From positions 1,240,001-1,304,000 of the forward strand of contig NZ_CP142435.1 in NCBI RefSeq assembly GCF_039830095.1: 64,000 bases of DNA. The letters run 5' to 3'. The stretch is from Dolosigranulum savutiense. GTDB lineage: Bacteria > Bacillota > Bacilli > Lactobacillales > Carnobacteriaceae_A. How positions within the stretch are numbered: position 1 is the first letter of the stretch; each line of letters opens with the position of its first letter. The position numbers were made by a program, and so were the translations under genes. Positions 56,470 to 64,000 of the stretch are shown here, one piece after another. Below the pieces are notes generated by a model that was not told where the DNA came from, did not search any database, and worked only from the letters and a program-made list of their open reading frames with translations.

Positions 56470-56666
56470 CCTTTCATAAAAAAGAAAAATAGTTAAGTGT
56501 AGGTTGTTAAATTAGACTGCCTATCTAGTAGAATGAGTTACTTTAGGTGGAGCATCTGCATTCAATATTTGGTTTGACATAGACATTTTTTGTGCTAAGT
56601 ATGTTAAGGCAGAAAGAGAGTTAAATAGAGTTGTCAGCGGTTTAACAAGCATTTTTTGATGATTTC

Positions 56667-56675
56667 TGTTACAAT
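56667..56675 (+). promoter_or_regulatory. Extended -10 promoter of pdp
   Basis: TGT-TACAAT, 30 bp before the pdp ATG. Confidence 0.55.
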
Positions 56676-56705
56676 GAAAGCACTTAGGAAAGGGACGTGT
56701 TATAT

Positions 56706-58019
56706 ATGAGAATGGTGGATTTAATTGAGAAAAAGCAAAATCATGAAATATTAACAACTGCAGAAATTGATTGGTTAATTGACCACTTCACGACGGGGGA
56801 GATTCCCGATTATCAGATGAGTGCGTTTGCGATGGCGGTGTACTTCAATGAGATGACTGCAGAAGAATTAAGTGACTTCACGATGGCGATGGTGAACTCA
56901 GGGGAGACCATTGACTTATCAGATATTGCCGGTATTAAGGTGGACAAGCATTCAACAGGTGGAGTTGGGGATACGACAACTTTAGTGTTGATTCCATTGG
57001 TCGCGAGTTTAGGTATTCCAGTAGCGAAAATGAGTGGGCGTGGGTTAGGGCATACGGGAGGAACGTTAGATAAGTTAGAAGCCATTCCTGGATTCCATAT
57101 TGAGATTAGTCAAGCGGACTTTATTGATTTAGTGAATACGAATAAGTTAGCTTTGGCAGGACAATCAGGGAATTTAACACCTGCTGATAAGAAACTTTAT
57201 GCGCTCCGTGATGTGACAGGCACAGTGAATTCTATTCCACTGATTGCAAGTTCCATTATGAGTAAAAAAATTGCCTCAGGTGCTGATGCAATTGTGCTCG
57301 ATGTGAAGACGGGAGCAGGTGCTTTTATGAAGGAATTGGACCGGGCGGAGGAGCTTGCTCGAACCATGGTAAATATTGGTGCGCAAGTCAATCGCCAGAC
57401 GATGGCCGTGATTTCTGATATGAGTCAACCATTAGGCTATGCGATTGGGAACGGGTTAGAAGTGAAAGAAGCGATTGATACACTACGCGGTGAAGGCCCA
57501 GAAGACTTAACCGAGCTCTGTCTAGAATTAGGGGCACAGATGGCGTACTTAAGTGGTGAAGTCGACTCTATTGAAGAAGCAAAAGAACGGATGAAGCAAG
57601 CCTTAACAGATGGTACAGCGCTAGAAAAATTTAGAGAATTTGTGGTGGCACAAGGGGGAGATGGCTCAGTGGTGGATGAGCCGGAAGCTATTTTGCCACA
57701 AGCAGCCACAACAGTTGACGTAAAAGCAAAAGAGAGTGGTGTTGTCTCTGAGATTGTCGCTGATAAAGTGGGGACGGTCGCTATGATCTTAGGGGCTGGT
57801 CGTGAGACAAAAGATAGTGCGATTGATCTGTCTGCAGGGATTGTACTGCATAAAAAAGTTGGCGATGAGATTGAAGCAGGTGAAGCATTAGCAACGCTCT
57901 ATACGAATAAATCAGCAGAGGTAGTCGAGGAGGCAACCGAGCGCTTATTGGCTTATATTACAATAGCCGATGAAGCCTCAAAACCGACACTGATTCACCG
58001 CACTGTGACGGCTGAGTAA
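56706..58019 (+). CDS. pdp: Pyrimidine-nucleoside phosphorylase
   Basis: Phosphorolysis of uridine, thymidine and deoxyuridine to base and (deoxy)ribose 1-phosphate. 437 residues. Starts [10 protein letters not shown], as in Bacillus Pdp, supporting ATG 56706 over GTG 56697. The phosphate/nucleoside site [29 protein letters not shown] and [10 protein letters not shown] are intact. Together with upp and tdk it completes pyrimidine salvage. No deoC follows; azlCD do. Confidence 0.95.
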   Translation: MRMVDLIEKKQNHEILTTAEIDWLIDHFTTGEIPDYQMSAFAMAVYFNEMTAEELSDFTMAMVNSGETIDLSDIAGIKVDKHSTGGVGDTTTLVLIPLVASLGIPVAKMSGRGLGHTGGTLDKLEAIPGFHIEISQADFIDLVNTNKLALAGQSGNLTPADKKLYALRDVTGTVNSIPLIASSIMSKKIASGADAIVLDVKTGAGAFMKELDRAEELARTMVNIGAQVNRQTMAVISDMSQPLGYAIGNGLEVKEAIDTLRGEGPEDLTELCLELGAQMAYLSGEVDSIEEAKERMKQALTDGTALEKFREFVVAQGGDGSVVDEPEAILPQAATTVDVKAKESGVVSEIVADKVGTVAMILGAGRETKDSAIDLSAGIVLHKKVGDEIEAGEALATLYTNKSAEVVEEATERLLAYITIADEASKPTLIHRTVTAE

Positions 58020-58028
58020 GGTGATTAT

Positions 58029-58721
58029 GTGTCTATAAAGGTTTTAAAACAGGCTTTACCAATCTTAGTTAGCTACTTTGCGATTGGATTAGCATGCGGC
58101 ATGGTGCTGTATGAAGTGGGCTACAGTGTTGTCCAAATTTTATTAACGAGTTTGTTTATTTATTCGGGTGCTGGTCAATTTTTAATTGCAAATATGACCA
58201 GTGTCGGTGCCGGAGTTTTTTCGATTATTTTAACAATTGCGTTCTTGAATGTGCGATTTATTTTAATGTCATTGAGCTCGGCGCAGATTGTGCGAGGCGA
58301 GTCGGGATGGATGAGTTTTCTCTTCGGAACAACGATTACGGATGAGACGTATGGAGTAAATTATACATTATTTCATCAAGAGGGCTCGGAGTGGACGGTC
58401 AAAGATGCCGTATCAGTCAATCTGTTAAGTTACATTGTCTGGGGCGGGGCGACAGTGTTAGGGGCACTCTTAGTGAGCTACATTGAAGTGGACACCTTCA
58501 TCATGAGCTATGGGTTAACAGCGCTGTTTATTTGTATGACAGTGAGCCACTTTAAGCATAAAGCGATGGTGCTGTCAGCTGTCTTATCTGCTGTGTTGAC
58601 GGTTATATTGCAAGTGTTGTTCGATAATAGCATGATCATTGTCATTGCTGCTGTGATTGCATCGTTCATTGGCTTCCGCTATCATCAATCAGTGCGGGAA
58701 GTAGGTGAGGTTCGTGAGTAA
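58029..58721 (+). CDS. azlC: AzlC-family branched-chain amino acid exporter, large subunit
   Basis: 230 residues, about seven membrane segments, with the AzlC signature FIYSGAGQFLIANM and LNVRFILMSLSSA. AzlC-AzlD pairs export branched-chain amino acids and analogues. GTG start 9 nt after the pdp stop with AAGGTGAT upstream. Overlaps azlD by 8 nt (GTGAGTAA). Confidence 0.92.
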   Translation: MSIKVLKQALPILVSYFAIGLACGMVLYEVGYSVVQILLTSLFIYSGAGQFLIANMTSVGAGVFSIILTIAFLNVRFILMSLSSAQIVRGESGWMSFLFGTTITDETYGVNYTLFHQEGSEWTVKDAVSVNLLSYIVWGGATVLGALLVSYIEVDTFIMSYGLTALFICMTVSHFKHKAMVLSAVLSAVLTVILQVLFDNSMIIVIAAVIASFIGFRYHQSVREVGEVRE

Positions 58722-59043
58722 CCAAGATTTTCTTATCATGTTAGTGGCGCTTAGTGCCTCAGCGATCTTGACGCGGTATCTGCCTCTTAAGTTATTGCAA
58801 GGAGTAGAGCTATCAGAAGACTTCAAGACGTGGATGAACTTTATCCCGGTATCCATTTTTGCTGCGTTAGTTGCGAGTGATGTTTTTCTAACGGACAGTG
58901 CTGAATTGGCGCTAAATCCGTTCACCAACCCACTAATTATTCCGTCCATTATTGTGTTCGTTGTGAGTAAGAAGACCGAGCATATGTTGTTGTCGGTTTT
59001 TGTAGGGATTGTCAGTGTCTTCCTGATGCAATGGATGATTTAA
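58714..59043 (+). CDS. azlD: AzlD-family branched-chain amino acid exporter, small subunit
   Basis: 109 residues, four membrane helices, with TRYLPLKLL and FIPVSIFAALVASDVF typical of AzlD. It works with AzlC. The GTG at 58714 overlaps the azlC stop and follows AGGTGAGG. Confidence 0.9.
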   Translation: MSNQDFLIMLVALSASAILTRYLPLKLLQGVELSEDFKTWMNFIPVSIFAALVASDVFLTDSAELALNPFTNPLIIPSIIVFVVSKKTEHMLLSVFVGIVSVFLMQWMI

Positions 59044-59237
59044 CCTCTCAACATCTCAACCTTGGCAACCGACAGGGACATATTATTTCTAATGTCAGTG
59101 TGAAATTTTAAAACGTAAGTTAAGAGTAGTATTTTTTCGAAAAAACCGTCTAGAGTGTAATTTACTATAAAAGAGCGGGATGTAGATATGAATAAGATAA
59201 AAAATCAGTATTACAGCTGGTGATTTGAGGTGTTAAC

Positions 59238-59726
59238 ATGCAATTTTTAGAGCCTTATCTTGATTGGCCTGATGTTTCAATGGATGAGTTAAATAAATAT
59301 TATAAAGCGTATGAATATCATTTAAGACGTGTCTGGCACCGATTTAATTCGTATACGTGTAGTGTCTTTTTAGGAGATATGTTTCATGATAGTAAGTTAA
59401 TAGATATTGAACTATCTAAAGTAGCTGGTATGGAAAAGACTGTCTTGATTTTGACATTTCAATTGTATGATGGCGATATTCGTTACAGTTTTTATGAAGG
59501 AGTCAAGCAGTTGGATGGTCATTTTCTGTTTAATCAAGGTATGTATGATGCGTATGGTGCGTATGGTGCGTATCATACGTATGACTTATTGCCCTATATC
59601 TTACTGAGTGAATGTACGATAGAAGCTGGGCTGTGCCGTCATGAGTATAGATTTGTTGACGATATGCGGTTAGTGATATTGAGTGAATCAGTTGTGATTA
59701 AAGATACAGTGCCAATGTATCTTTAA
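59238..59726 (+). CDS. Hypothetical protein with DAY/GAY tandem repeat
   Basis: 162 residues of unknown family. Aromatic- and acidic-rich, predicted soluble, no signal or membrane helix. Residues ~104-115 are a perfect tandem of tripeptides (DAY-GAY-GAY-HTY) encoded by four 9-bp units. The ATG follows GAGGTG. It lies alone between azlCD and the mevalonate operon. The composition resembles small immunity-type proteins, but I cannot assign a function. Confidence 0.7.
   Translation: MQFLEPYLDWPDVSMDELNKYYKAYEYHLRRVWHRFNSYTCSVFLGDMFHDSKLIDIELSKVAGMEKTVLILTFQLYDGDIRYSFYEGVKQLDGHFLFNQGMYDAYGAYGAYHTYDLLPYILLSECTIEAGLCRHEYRFVDDMRLVILSESVVIKDTVPMYL
59547..59582 (+). repeat. Four 9-bp tandem repeat units
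   Basis: GATGCGTAT, GGTGCGTAT (twice), CATACGTAT within the hypothetical gene; in frame, so slippage would add or remove three residues. Confidence 0.85.
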
Positions 59727-59764
59727 ATCGTTTAAAACGCAACTTGCTAATCAATTAACTATAG

Positions 59765-59811
59765 ACAAGCCTCGAAGATTAGATTTAATAAATCTAATCT
59801 TCGAGGCTTGT
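59765..59811. terminator. Perfect 22-bp hairpin between convergent genes
   Basis: ACAAGCCTCGAAGATTAGATTT pairs completely with its downstream copy around a 3-nt loop. There is no T-run on either side. It lies between the hypothetical gene and fni and probably ends both transcripts or stabilises their 3' ends. Confidence 0.7.
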
Positions 59812-59835
59812 GTTGTATAGTGGATATTAATAAAT

Positions 59836-60888
59836 TTAACGCTGGCTATATTGGGTGATATCGATTCCACGGGCATAGCACCAATGAGCGGTGTCACCAC
59901 GCAATATGAGTTGGGCTTGCTGTAGATGAGGAATTGATTGAGCTCCGAGAATAGTGTAAATTTTTGTCAGTGTTTCTTTCCACTGCTGGACGGTTGTAAT
60001 GGCTTGATCGATATCATTGAGAGCCAAGTGTAAAAATTCGCCAGATAATCCGACGAGATGAGCCCCAAGCGCAAGAGCTTTAGTCATCTCCAGTGGGGTA
60101 CGAATACCGCCAGATGCAATAATTTCAGCGGTTTTTAGAGAAACTTCCCCGGCTTCAAGTAAGGAGACCGGCGTTGTCTGGCCCCAATCTTCTAATATAT
60201 CCAGTTTATAATCTTTACGCCGGTAATTTTCAATCTGGGCAAAGTTCGTGCCACCCCGACCACTAATATCAATCGCATTCACTCCAATATCATCGAGTAA
60301 CTGAATTGTTTCGCGACTCATACCGAAGCCGACTTCTTTTACAATGATGGGAACGGAGATGTTATCGACAATTGCTTGAATATGGTCTAGCCAATGACGG
60401 AAGCTGCGATCTCCTTCAGGCATGACGATTTCTTGAGGAGCATTGACATGAATTTGAAGTCCATCAGCTTGGAGTAGATCAACCGCGCGCTGTGCATTTT
60501 CAACACTATGTCCGGCTCCTAGATTGGCTAGGATTAGACCATTTGGATGAGTTTGGCGGACAATCCGGTAAGAATCAGCCATATCAGGGAACTTTAATCC
60601 AGCACTGATTGAGCCGGTTGCCATCGCTAGATGACATTCTCGGGCAATAATGGCGAGCTTCTCATTGACGCGACCGGTCCATTCGCTTCCCCCCGTCATG
60701 GCGTTGATAAAGAAAGGAGCTGAGAAGGTTAGTCCAGCGACGGAGGTGGATAAATTCACGTCAGCCACATTGATACCAGGCAGTGAGTGATGGATAAATT
60801 GAACGTCACTAAATGGAGACTGTTGTCGGGGATAAAATTTTTCAGCTAAGGAGACGTGTTCATTTTTTCGGTTGGTTTGTTTTGGCAA
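59836..60888 (-). CDS. fni: Isopentenyl-diphosphate delta-isomerase, type 2 (FMN)
   Basis: Interconverts IPP and DMAPP using reduced FMN. 350 residues, typical of type 2. N-terminal NRKNEHVSLAEKFY, FFINAMTGGSEWTG, the FMN loop GRGGTNFAQIENYRR and SGGIRTPLEMTKALALGA are conserved. The start is TTG 60888 with AAAGGATGA upstream; no ATG or GTG fits the frame. The gene overlaps mvaK2 by 43 nt, a long overlap. Last gene of the mvk-mvaD-mvaK2-fni operon. Confidence 0.94.
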   Translation of the reverse strand: MPKQTNRKNEHVSLAEKFYPRQQSPFSDVQFIHHSLPGINVADVNLSTSVAGLTFSAPFFINAMTGGSEWTGRVNEKLAIIARECHLAMATGSISAGLKFPDMADSYRIVRQTHPNGLILANLGAGHSVENAQRAVDLLQADGLQIHVNAPQEIVMPEGDRSFRHWLDHIQAIVDNISVPIIVKEVGFGMSRETIQLLDDIGVNAIDISGRGGTNFAQIENYRRKDYKLDILEDWGQTTPVSLLEAGEVSLKTAEIIASGGIRTPLEMTKALALGAHLVGLSGEFLHLALNDIDQAITTVQQWKETLTKIYTILGAQSIPHLQQAQLILRGDTAHWCYARGIDITQYSQR

Positions 60889-61952
60889 GATGAGTCATCC
60901 TTTCGGGTATAAATAGCAAGGTTTAGCGGTGTGATACCGGCTTGTTGCCAACATTGTGTAATCTGATTAGCCATTGTTTGGTCATGGACAAGAGCAATCC
61001 CACAATCTCCACCACCGGCTCCAGATGTTTTGCCAGCTGCACCAAATTGTTCGGCACAGTCACATAACGTCTTCAGCATCGGGGTTTCGATGATCATTTG
61101 TCGTTGCTTAGCAAATAATTGGAGTAAGGCACGATTGCTCGTGAATGCGTCTGCCATCGCTGAGTGATTCTGTTCTTTTAGCCCTTGTACGAGTTGGTCG
61201 ACACAGTTTCGACTAGTAACTAAAAATTGAGACAGCTGTTGGTCAGTTAGTGGTTGAGGTTGACTAATAAGCTGTTCTGTAGCGGCAGGTTGCTTCGTCC
61301 AACCAACTAATAGGTGACAGTTAGCGGGGAAGGGGAGACGTTCAATCGATAGCTCAGGCCAAGGTGTCCGGATAGTGGCTAGCAGGGATGATGTATTTTC
61401 GTAAAGATTGCGGATGGCTTGGCGATTGGGTGAACGATACCGAATACAGCCCGTAAAACTACAGGCAGCTAAGTCTCCCAGTGACCCATGACTTCCTAAA
61501 GCAAGGTGAGCGAGTGCAGCCAATTTATACACAAGTAGCGGTGAGGTTGGCAGATCAGACCACTTAAGTAAACCGCGTACTAAGGCGACAGTCACGGCTC
61601 CACTTGATCCTAAGCCGATCTTTTGGCCATGCAGTTCTAAATCAGTTCGCAGATATAAATCATATGGACGAATTACGTTACCCAGTTCCCGTATGTAGCG
61701 TTCAATGAGCTGCAAAGTCTGTTGGATGAGTTCAAACGATGAAGGGAGTTCTGGACGGTCGTTCTTCCGACTAATTAGGAGAGGCGTGTCTGTATACCCC
61801 TCAGAGTAAAAAGAGCCGTTACTTGTTGTCGCTTCAGAGATTGTGAGTTCTAAGAAGCGATCTACCGCTATAATCACAGCAGGTTGTCCCGGGTGAGTAA
61901 CGGCGTATTCGCCAGCAAGATATAATTTTCCTGGAATGCGAACGGTGGTCAT
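60846..61952 (-). CDS. mvaK2: Phosphomevalonate kinase
   Basis: Phosphorylates mevalonate 5-phosphate to the diphosphate. 368 residues, GHMP kinase family: PGKLYLAGEYAVTHPGQPAV near the N-terminus, ATP loop GLGSSGAVTVALV, and the C-terminal TSGAGGGDCGIAL. ATG 61952 follows AGAGAGGA; an in-frame ATG at 61973 has no ribosome site. Third gene of the operon. Confidence 0.95.
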   Translation of the reverse strand: MTTVRIPGKLYLAGEYAVTHPGQPAVIIAVDRFLELTISEATTSNGSFYSEGYTDTPLLISRKNDRPELPSSFELIQQTLQLIERYIRELGNVIRPYDLYLRTDLELHGQKIGLGSSGAVTVALVRGLLKWSDLPTSPLLVYKLAALAHLALGSHGSLGDLAACSFTGCIRYRSPNRQAIRNLYENTSSLLATIRTPWPELSIERLPFPANCHLLVGWTKQPAATEQLISQPQPLTDQQLSQFLVTSRNCVDQLVQGLKEQNHSAMADAFTSNRALLQLFAKQRQMIIETPMLKTLCDCAEQFGAAGKTSGAGGGDCGIALVHDQTMANQITQCWQQAGITPLNLAIYTRKDDSSCQNKPTEKMNTSP

Positions 61953-61983
61953 GTTGAATCCTCTCTCTATCAATTTGTATCAA

Positions 61984-62994
61984 TTAGTTTGGTGTGATGT
62001 CGGCATGTACATGCTCTGGTAGCACAGTTAGTCCCGGTCCTGGTTGAGCTAAGATTAATTGAGCTGGATCGTAATACTTACTTAGGCGTTCTTTTATTTC
62101 TTTCAATTCTTGGGAAGTACCGATTAATTTAACATTTGGTCCGGCATCCATGGTGAAATAAACGTTGTAGCCTTCTTGGCGTAGTTGTCGGACGTGCTCC
62201 ATCGCGCGTAAACTTTCAGCTGACCAGTATGTGAACGGCGGATTAGCGCCTAAGTTAGTGCCGTGCATTTTAAGGGCATTCCGTTCAGCGATTTCTCCAA
62301 CTTGTTGTATATTTTGGTCGGTGATCGCTTGCCGCATGTCGGCCAAATCCAATTCGATAGTCTCTAACCAAGCAGGATAGAAGACTGAAGTCGCTACAGT
62401 TCGGCTCATACCTTCACTACTGGAGACAGCTTTTTGGCGACTATCTAAAATAATAAATAACATCCCAATATCCCAATGAGCATCATCGAGCGGTTTCGCC
62501 ACCGATGTTACATCTGAATCTCCTTTTTCCCACTCAACAAAACCACCAAAAATACTGCGGGAAGCGGAGCCAGATCCACGGCGAGCAAGTCGGGAAAGGT
62601 CGGTATCAGACAGGTTGAGTTCTAAGGCATTACTGGCAGCTCCCGCTAAGGCAGCTAAGCCAGAAGCGGAAGAGGCTAGTCCGGCTGCTGTAGGGACATA
62701 ATTGAGACTTGTAATCTTAGCATTGTAATCAACTTGAGCTATTTCACGGACTAAGTCAAGAATAATTTTGGCCTTTTTCAACGCAGCTCCACTTTGCTCC
62801 TGGCCATCAATCGTTAGTGTATCGGTAGTGAAGCGAGAATCGAATTGAACATACGTATCGGTGTAGAAGCTATCAAGGGTCAAAGAAATCGAATTGTTTT
62901 TGGGAAGTTTGAGGGCTTCATCCGCTTTCCCCCAATATTTAATGAGAGCAATGTTCGTGTAAGCACGTATCCAAGAGCTAGTATAAGTTGTCAT
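61984..62994 (-). CDS. mvaD: Diphosphomevalonate decarboxylase
   Basis: ATP-dependent decarboxylation of mevalonate diphosphate to IPP. 336 residues. N-terminal AYTNIALIKYWGKAD, phosphate loop PTAAGLASSASGLAAL, RRGSGSASRSIFGGFVEW and YFTMDAGPNVK with the catalytic Asp are conserved. The ATG overlaps the mvk 3' end by 17 nt; GGAGATTC lies upstream. Confidence 0.96.
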   Translation of the reverse strand: MTTYTSSWIRAYTNIALIKYWGKADEALKLPKNNSISLTLDSFYTDTYVQFDSRFTTDTLTIDGQEQSGAALKKAKIILDLVREIAQVDYNAKITSLNYVPTAAGLASSASGLAALAGAASNALELNLSDTDLSRLARRGSGSASRSIFGGFVEWEKGDSDVTSVAKPLDDAHWDIGMLFIILDSRQKAVSSSEGMSRTVATSVFYPAWLETIELDLADMRQAITDQNIQQVGEIAERNALKMHGTNLGANPPFTYWSAESLRAMEHVRQLRQEGYNVYFTMDAGPNVKLIGTSQELKEIKERLSKYYDPAQLILAQPGPGLTVLPEHVHADITPN

Positions 62995-63943
62995 CGGTGG
63001 AATCTCCTAACGAATTAATCCAAGTTTGAGTAGCGCCAGCTTGTTGTAAGGCGTCAGCGATTTGTTGGGCCTCTGCTTCAGTTGCAGCGAGGGCAATCAT
63101 ACATCCTCCACGTCCACTGCCTGTTAGTTTGGCGCCAAGTGCACCGGCTTGCAATGCAGTGAAGACTAACTGGTCGAGTTCAGGACTGCTGACCGTGAGT
63201 TGTTTTAATTGTAAGTGTGAGTTAGATAATATTTGACCTAATTGCTTTATGTTACCTGACAGAATGACCTCTTTTGCTTGATTAGCAAGTTGTCCCAGTT
63301 GCTGAATAGCTTCCAATGTCTTTGCAGGATAGTCGATAAGTAATTGTTGAATATCTGCAACAGCTTCCTTCGTTGAGCCCGTTACGCCTGTATCAGCGGT
63401 TATTAAGTAGCCAGATAATTGGAGGTCTAACGTTTCCGGTGGCTGGTCTTTGGTAAAATAGATGGGTGACTGTTGGAAAATCACTTCGGTATCAATGCCA
63501 CTTGCTTGACCGTGCACCATGTTTTCGGAAATAGAGACAAAATGAGTAAAGCTCGCTTCATCTAACTCAGCATCAAAATAGTCACATAAAGCTCTTAAGG
63601 TTGCACTTGCCACAGCAGCACTGGATCCTACACCTCGCTCAGCGGGGAGAGAGCTATCAATTGTTATATATAAGCCGTTCGCAGAGGTTTCTAAATATGT
63701 ACATACGGCTTGAATCATCTGATGAAGATGATTTAGTTGTTCGGAGGAAGCGAGTGGTCCGGTATAATAAGCACTGTCGATGTAATTCTCACCCGTACAT
63801 GGCTGAATACTAACTGAAACAGTTGCAGCAGTAAATGGTAGCGCAATGGCTGGCATATTATAAACCACCGCATGTTCGCCGATTAAGATCACCTTACCAT
63901 GGGCGATGCCGATCCCTTGTTTTGTCTGTGCGAGTGCATCCAT
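62978..63943 (-). CDS. mvk: Mevalonate kinase
   Basis: Phosphorylates mevalonate at O5, entry to the lower pathway. 321 residues, GHMP family: AHGKVILIGEHAVVY, ATP loop PAERGVGSSAAVASAT, and KLTGSGRGGCMIAL. Start: GAGAGGAG is followed by three consecutive ATGs; the third (63943) has the best spacing (7 nt). First gene of the operon, with its -10 (minus-strand TACAAT, 63983-63978) near the window edge; the -35 falls outside the window. Confidence 0.95.
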   Translation of the reverse strand: MDALAQTKQGIGIAHGKVILIGEHAVVYNMPAIALPFTAATVSVSIQPCTGENYIDSAYYTGPLASSEQLNHLHQMIQAVCTYLETSANGLYITIDSSLPAERGVGSSAAVASATLRALCDYFDAELDEASFTHFVSISENMVHGQASGIDTEVIFQQSPIYFTKDQPPETLDLQLSGYLITADTGVTGSTKEAVADIQQLLIDYPAKTLEAIQQLGQLANQAKEVILSGNIKQLGQILSNSHLQLKQLTVSSPELDQLVFTALQAGALGAKLTGSGRGGCMIALAATEAEAQQIADALQQAGATQTWINSLGDSTDDNLY

Positions 63944-63977
63944 CATCATTCTCCTCTCCAATCTATCGTTTATCTCT

Positions 63978-63983
63978 ATTGTA
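63978..63983 (-). promoter_or_regulatory. -10 of the mvk operon promoter
   Basis: Minus-strand TACAAT 35 bp before the mvk ATG. With a 17-bp spacer the -35 box would begin just beyond base 64000. Confidence 0.5.
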
Positions 63984-64000
63984 GCGGAAGAAAGTTAAAA

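Larger units (their letters stand above)
56385..56705. other. 320-bp divergent gap between kbl and pdp
   Basis: Holds the kbl ribosome site and a possible minus-strand -10 (TGA-TAAACT near 56435), a weak minus-strand terminator-like hairpin (56443-56469), and the pdp promoter. No small gene with a ribosome site found. Confidence 0.5.

Noticed and set aside
59188-59223. Eleven-residue frame (MNKIKNQYYSW) before the hypothetical gene
   Set aside because: Only a weak GCGGGATG upstream and no evidence of a leader peptide function.

Overview
The window is about 64 kb of a low-to-moderate GC Gram-positive chromosome of the order Lactobacillales. Signs of this are a complete mevalonate pathway instead of the MEP route, CtsR-ClpC heat-shock control, LPxTG-type wall-anchored proteins with a YSIRK-like signal peptide, a Lactobacillales-style potABCD operon, and strong AGGAGG ribosome binding sites. 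The split thiolase and HMG-CoA reductase genes, the rnfC-rnfD pair and the LPDTA sorting signals fit an Aerococcaceae-like genus. That is an inference from gene content, not a firm assignment. I saw no rRNA, tRNA, CRISPR array, prophage or insertion sequence.

Layout. 1-1.07 kb: the 3' part of a wall hydrolase cut by the window edge (GH73 end, LysM, M23). 1.2-7.6 kb: pyrimidine synthesis, pyrFE, a YjiH-type membrane protein, then pyrBCD. 7.7-12.4 kb: the upper mevalonate genes (mvaS, thiolase, and mvaA on the opposite strand), interrupted by a two-gene Panacea/PemK-like toxin-antitoxin cassette. 12.5-16.7 kb: DNA-uptake genes comEA-comEC, then holA. 16.9-20.9 kb: two sortase-anchored surface proteins; the second combines four beta-grasp domains resembling protein G/L with albumin-binding-like GA modules. 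21-24.6 kb: ctsR-clpC with two CtsR boxes, and a small membrane protein. 24.6-30.7 kb: a PucR/CdaR-type regulator, tadA, an rnfC-rnfD pair, ilvE and an Ohr protein. 30.8-37.8 kb: housekeeping genes (tdk-prfA-prmC-sua5, upp, DUF1146, murA), with a DnaA-box cluster between prmC and sua5. 37.9-41.8 kb: spermidine/putrescine uptake potABCD. 41.8-46.3 kb: a gap with a candidate small RNA, uvrC, a GNAT enzyme and a peptidoglycan deacetylase. 46.4-53.2 kb: a LURP-one-like protein and pdxK on the minus strand, then a 1682-residue wall-anchored protein with two tandem amidase-signature domains and a G5 domain. 53.5-59.7 kb: murB, rpiA, kbl, pdp, azlCD and an unknown protein. 59.8-64 kb: the lower mevalonate operon mvk-mvaD-mvaK2-fni on the minus strand.

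Together the two mva clusters supply every step from acetyl-CoA to isopentenyl and dimethylallyl diphosphate. The pyr genes, upp, tdk and pdp give both de novo synthesis and salvage of pyrimidines. The surface proteins, wall hydrolase and deacetylase suggest a host-associated organism. The least explained elements are the beta-grasp/GA surface protein and its GTTACA-N4-TGTAAC sites, the tandem amidase, the toxin-antitoxin cassette in the mevalonate locus, the isolated rnfCD pair, the DnaA-box cluster and the candidate small RNA.
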